Shown here: in pieces, positions 50,500 through 64,000 of the stretch | Layout of the letters: every line of letters starts with the position of its first letter | How positions within the stretch are numbered: position 1 is the first letter of the stretch | Assembly (NCBI GenBank): GCA_024760905.1 | Contig: CM045745.1 | Location: 12,183,282 to 12,247,281, forward strand | Direction: 5' to 3' | Source: Plotosus lineatus | Taxonomy: Eukaryota > Chordata > Actinopteri > Siluriformes > Plotosidae | Length of the DNA stretch: 64,000 bases | Made by a program: the position numbers and the translations under genes | The notes under the pieces: model-generated | Database searches by the model: none | What the model was told of the DNA's origin: nothing | What the model saw: the letters and a program-made list of their open reading frames with translations, nothing else

Positions 50500-51438
50500 A
50501 GATTGTCATATTTCTCTCCAGTGCACCTGAAGCATCGTCATGTTTTCATCTGTCTCTTCCTTTAAACGTACAAACCTTTACATATTTGGCCTTGTTTTTG
50601 ATATTAATATTTCATGTGAGTGATTTAGTAATTTAATGTAACATCAGTTTGGAATACACTATAAGAAAGTATTAGCAGTTAGCATTTAAAGAGGGCAGTG
50701 GTGCTTTATATCGCTGCATCTGTGTGTCAAATAACATGTGGCCAACAAAGTATGCTTATGGTTATTACTGTGTAGTGTCTCTTAATCTTATCTTGGGTTA
50801 ACATGATGTCTACGATCGCCATGATATAAAAAAAGCATGGAGCTCCATGATGCGTGACAATGCGAGAGCATGATTGGGGTATAAAAAAGGATGATACTTG
50901 AAGGAATTGTGTTTCTAAGTTCAAGATCCCCTCCAATGGTGCATCAAGGTCCTTTACACTCTGTGAAGATCTTTTGAGTGCTACTGTACTCTTGTGATTG
51001 TCACGTTCTATCTTGGTTGGTGTCAAGTCGTAATAATTGTGTACATTTGACAGTCAAATTTTTTTTACAATCATCACAATTTTACGAAGTTCTCTTAAGA
51101 TCAGGACAATTCAATCCCATGACCCTCCATGCTCATCATCATTCTGTCAAATTGTGGCGATCGTGGACATCGTGACCCCAGTGTGAAACCAGGTTTAATC
51201 ACTTAATAATGTTCTATCGCCTCATCAGAGTTAATGATGGTCATAAGAGATTAATTATCACAAATTTAAAAGAGGTGAATTGGACAGAGGGGCATTTGAT
51301 TTTTCTCGAAGTGCTTGCCTCAGGTGTTTACAGATCCACCAGTGGTCTGCTTTCCAGCCCGAACTCATTATTTGGCAATAACCAGTTCTGCCTCTCACAG
51401 TCATTTTAGCATTAGGTAAAAACTATGATTTGAAAGTG
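50500..51438. other. aco1 3' UTR and downstream DNA
   Basis: No element is recognised. Canonical AATAAA is not found close to the stop codon; the nearest candidates are at 52906-52911 and about 53120-53125, which would give a long 3' UTR containing the element at 51439-52016. Neither can be confirmed from sequence. Confidence 0.4.
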
Positions 51439-52016
51439 CAGACGCTCCCCAGCTTACCAACGAGTTCGGGTCTGGACAACCGTTCGTCAGATGAATTTGT
51501 TCGTAAGTCGTTACAGGGCTTTCTTTAGAGAGGAACGTATGTTTAAACCTTGTATAAGTAAGCTATACGAGTTTGTACTGTATACAAGCTCTCTCTCACT
51601 ACATAATCATCTGTATATGATCAATATCATTATGTCCCGCGTTTAAACTCCTGGTTCCTCTCAAGCACAGCACAACGGATCTGATCAGATTTACAGAGAG
51701 TTTCACTCTTATCCAGTTCATTATAATACTGGAGTCAATTCGTTTCTTCTTTGGAAAAATTTGGTGTGAGTTCAGACCTCCGGAAGGTGTAAAGCAGCCA
51801 CGCCCCTCTGCCGGAGCCCAGTATTAAGTGTACCTCAGGATAATGTTTAATCATATTTCATACTTATATTTATGATATATCTTTCTATCGATTTTATTCC
51901 ATTTCTATTTCTACTTGTTCTTCAAGTTCATTTCACTTTCACTTTCAACCTCGGACAGCCCTGTTCGTATCTCCAGATGTTTGTAAAATGAATGTTCGTA
52001 AGTTGGGGAGCGCCTG
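51439..52016 (+). mobile_element. Tigger-like MITE (CAGACGCTCCCC family)
   Basis: Both ends are present: CAGACGCTCCCCAGCTTAC and GTAAGTTGGGGAGCGCCTG, with TA on the right and TG on the left. 578 bp, no transposase frame. Confidence 0.8.
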
Positions 52017-52639
52017 TACCTGTAATGTTATTTCTAAAAGGAAAATATTCTCCGTCACAAAGATGCTAATTAAACCTGACTCACCATGTCCTTGTGTTGA
52101 AATCTGCTTCATAAAATCTAAAATCTAAGCCAAGTCGGAAATGAAATGATAAAAGTTTAATATAATGTTAGTTGCCAATTTTTTTTTTTTTTTACATTCT
52201 GTGGACCATCTTTACCCTCCAGAGTTCTCAGCTCTCAAGTAACGGTATACAACATCATGGCAACAGGTCTTCTTCAGGACGACTTATTTCCTACTCACTA
52301 AAAATTGTTTTTTTTTAGTGCAAAATCTGTTTGTCATTTTGTATTAATCTTAAAGTTTCAGTGTGTATTTGTACTGTATGAAAACCAAATGATCTAATAG
52401 TGTGTGCAGATGTGAGTGTTAGATACCTGTAAGTGCCTCTTGTACACTGTGATGCTCATAGACATTTGATTAAAAAAAAAGGCTGGTCATCATTCCATAC
52501 CAGATATATGTGTATATTTATTATTTTTTTTTTTTGCTTTGTTAGTAATGAAACAGTTATACAAGACATTCAGCTATACAGTAGCTATGTAGTTTACTGT
52601 AGTAAATTTAAAGCATGTTGCTTTTGACGAAATATTCAA

Positions 52640-52830
52640 TCTTAAAGATGCAGTGTGTAAGATTTAGTGGCATCTAGTGGAGAGGTTCCACATTGCAACC
52701 AACTGAAATTTCATTCATCTTTGAAGCCTGTCTGATTCTGAGCAACTGTAGAAAGATGGTGATGTAAGCTGGCGGTCTCCATGAGAAGAGAGCCGCCCTC
52801 ATGTCTGTAAAAAAAAAAAAAAAAAAAGTT
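52640..52830 (+). repeat. Conserved teleost repeat with A run
   Basis: GTAAGATTTAGTGGCATCTA, then GGTTCCACATTGCAACCAAC, resembles a short repeat I know from many teleost genomes. An 18-A run follows at 52809-52826. Superfamily not assigned. Confidence 0.45.
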
Positions 52831-53234
52831 ATAGATGAACAAAAAAACTTAATGGTATACTTATTTTTGATCCTCATCAATTTTATACATTCTAACTTTG
52901 AGTGAAATAAATGAAATCTGAACAGCGTTATCATAAAACATTTCTGTCTATTTCTTCGTAATTTCTAAATTTCTCTGGAAGCTACAACTGATATATATAA
53001 TAATCATCACACTAAAGATGAAGTGAATGATACAGTATGCTGCACTGTGGAGCTGAAAAGTTAAACTGCCAAAGTGACTGATGTAATGCTTTTTAGGCTT
53101 TAATAATCATCATGTACTCAAATAAAAAAATATTTTCTTCAGATTTATGGTTGTGCTGTTTTTATTAGCTGCACCATTTAGCAAGGGAGGCTGTGTAGTC
53201 AACTGTGAATTTATTTGTTTGTATGTATTTTTGT

Positions 53235-53700
53235 ACGATTATGTACAAATGACTCCACCAATTTTCACCAAACTTAGTCGAAAGATGACGTAAGTGCCTG
53301 GCAAGAACATTCATGACCCAGATCCAGGAAATTATTAAAGGATTTTTAACAAGCATTAATAAAAGAGTTTTTATTCTGTTCGAATTACACAAAAACGACT
53401 GATTTCCATCAAACTTGATGGAGGAGTACACCTGAAAAGAAGCCATTCAATTCTGGATCAGATACAATAATTTATTGAAGAACTTTGTTAGCAAAATTAT
53501 GCAAAAACTACAGTTCTAATTTTCATCAAACTCGATTCAGGTCTGGTTTATGCGCTTGGAAAGAACACATTACTACAGAGCCGAGCCAGATCAGTATCTG
53601 GATCCAGGAGTTTATTAAGGTGCTTCTGAAAGATTATTTAAAGGTTGTGTAAACTGTGTGTAATTTCCTTGTAGTTGGTGGAGGGAGTCTGTGAAGAACC
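53235..53700. repeat. Divergent tandem-like repeat, about four units
   Basis: Segments beginning near 53239, 53384, 53497 and 53643 share a core resembling AATTTTCATCAAACTTGATG and, downstream, GATCCAGGA plus TTTATTAA. Spacing is 145, 113 and 146 bp. Units are degenerate; it is a known style of low-copy vertebrate interspersed repeat. Confidence 0.5.
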
Positions 53701-54365
53701 TCTTCAAATTTGGAGCACATCCACATCCAGCGGTTTTTCCATCAGGATTACTATTATTTACAAAACATTCAATCTCTGTGATTGGCCTCCTATATACATT
53801 TCCCCTTCCAATCAGGTACATACCGCCCACACAACGGAGGCTCATGCACTGTCCCATTCCTCAGTTTCTTGTTTATGCCGCATCTCGAAACTCGAGAAAC
53901 CATGGAAACAGCAGCTGTGATACTTCAGTGGTGAAGACTTTTGGTTTGACACAAAGAAAAGTGGGCGGGGTTGAGGCGGTGCATAAACAGGAAGTGAATA
54001 GCGGTAGTAGTGGGCTGGAATTCAAACCAGTCCTCATTCCCTACATATGTGCCCTGTTTAGGGTGTAAAAAATGTGTTCCAGTACAGTATACACCATATT
54101 TAGTGCACTCCATATTCAAGCCGGGATCATTTCAATTTACCCGTGATGACTAGCAATTTTAAGACTTTTAGTCAGTGCACGGGACAAATTGTAGAACTAG
54201 ATTTACATAAATAATTCATAGTTTAGCGACCAAAGTTGTGAGAAATTTCATCGATTCATAGTGCAGTTGGAAGTATCAAGCAGTTTAAATAAACGTCAAT
54301 ATTCAGAAGTGTGTTGTTTACACTTTGTGGTGAATTCAGGAGCGGCTCGGTTTGTTAACCGTAGG
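53701..54365 (+). promoter_or_regulatory. Upstream region of sepsecs
   Basis: The promoter should lie here because the first coding exon starts at 54366. No TATA box or clear CpG island was recognised. The reading frame is open upstream to 54261 but does not look like the family, so it is probably 5' UTR. Confidence 0.3.
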
Positions 54366-63970
<9,605 letters not shown>

Positions 63971-64000
63971 GTAAAACTCCGACACTCTGCAGTATGTGAT

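Noticed and set aside
50500..51438. Iron-responsive element near aco1
   Set aside because: I looked for CAGTGN loops with a bulged C and paired stems in the candidate 5' exon and near the stop codon and found none convincing; folding software would be needed to exclude it.
53235..53700. CRISPR-like array
   Set aside because: Units are long, degenerate and unevenly spaced, and the window is vertebrate nuclear DNA.
54261..54365. Extended N-terminus for sepsecs
   Set aside because: In frame and open, but the family starts at the MNEENF-like position and the extra residues show no targeting signal or similarity.

Overview
The window reads as the nuclear genome of a ray-finned fish. It has split vertebrate genes with canonical GT-AG introns, A+T-rich introns full of microsatellites, and a repeat load typical of teleosts: RTE-type LINEs, several tRNA-derived SINE families, Tc1, Tigger/pogo-like and hAT DNA transposons. 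A catfish or other ostariophysan is possible, but the sequence alone does not settle the order.

Three protein-coding genes lie on the plus strand, head to tail. (1) 6270-8009: a 193-residue leucine-rich-repeat protein of the LRMDA (C10orf11) type in four coding exons. (2) 13582-50499: cytosolic aconitase / iron regulatory protein 1 (aco1) in 20 coding exons, 891 residues. The Fe-S ligand cysteines fall at residues 437, 503 and 506 and the RNA/substrate arginines at 536, 541, 699 and 780, the same numbers I know from human ACO1. A non-coding first exon probably ends near 9138. (3) 54366-63970, continuing beyond the window: sepsecs, the PLP enzyme that makes Sec-tRNA(Sec), with nine coding exons (342 residues) and the PLP lysine at residue 284. 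The three genes have no obvious shared pathway.

Most of the remaining sequence is mobile DNA. 0-6 kb: a full-length RTE LINE (799-3936) and SINEs. 8-13.5 kb: an internally deleted RTE, SINEs and a hAT element. aco1 introns: a Tigger-like element (14.1-15.2 kb); an old 3.8-kb LINE (15.8-20.3 kb) split by a TTAA-flanked element carrying a Cys-rich ORF; another Tigger-like element (22.5-24.1 kb); a Tc1 holding a nested hAT (24.8-26.9 kb); a 5S-rRNA-derived repeat (28.4 kb); a 5'-truncated RTE (31.8-33.3 kb); an unclassified transposon (38.4-40.4 kb); an almost intact Jockey-superfamily-like LINE (41.7-44.8 kb); and a four-element nest (46.1-49.9 kb). sepsecs intron 1: a second full-length RTE (55.4-58.6 kb), a mariner-like repeat and a hAT with a perfect 8-bp duplication.

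Many insertions could be bounded to the base by target-site duplications. The items most worth a second look are: the Jockey-like LINE whose 1008-codon ORF has one nonsense codon; the TTAA element with a P2X7-C-like Cys motif; SINEs that share a head and core but carry three different 3' tails, one taken from RTE; an RTE reduced to its two fused ends; and an in-frame alternative acceptor in aco1.
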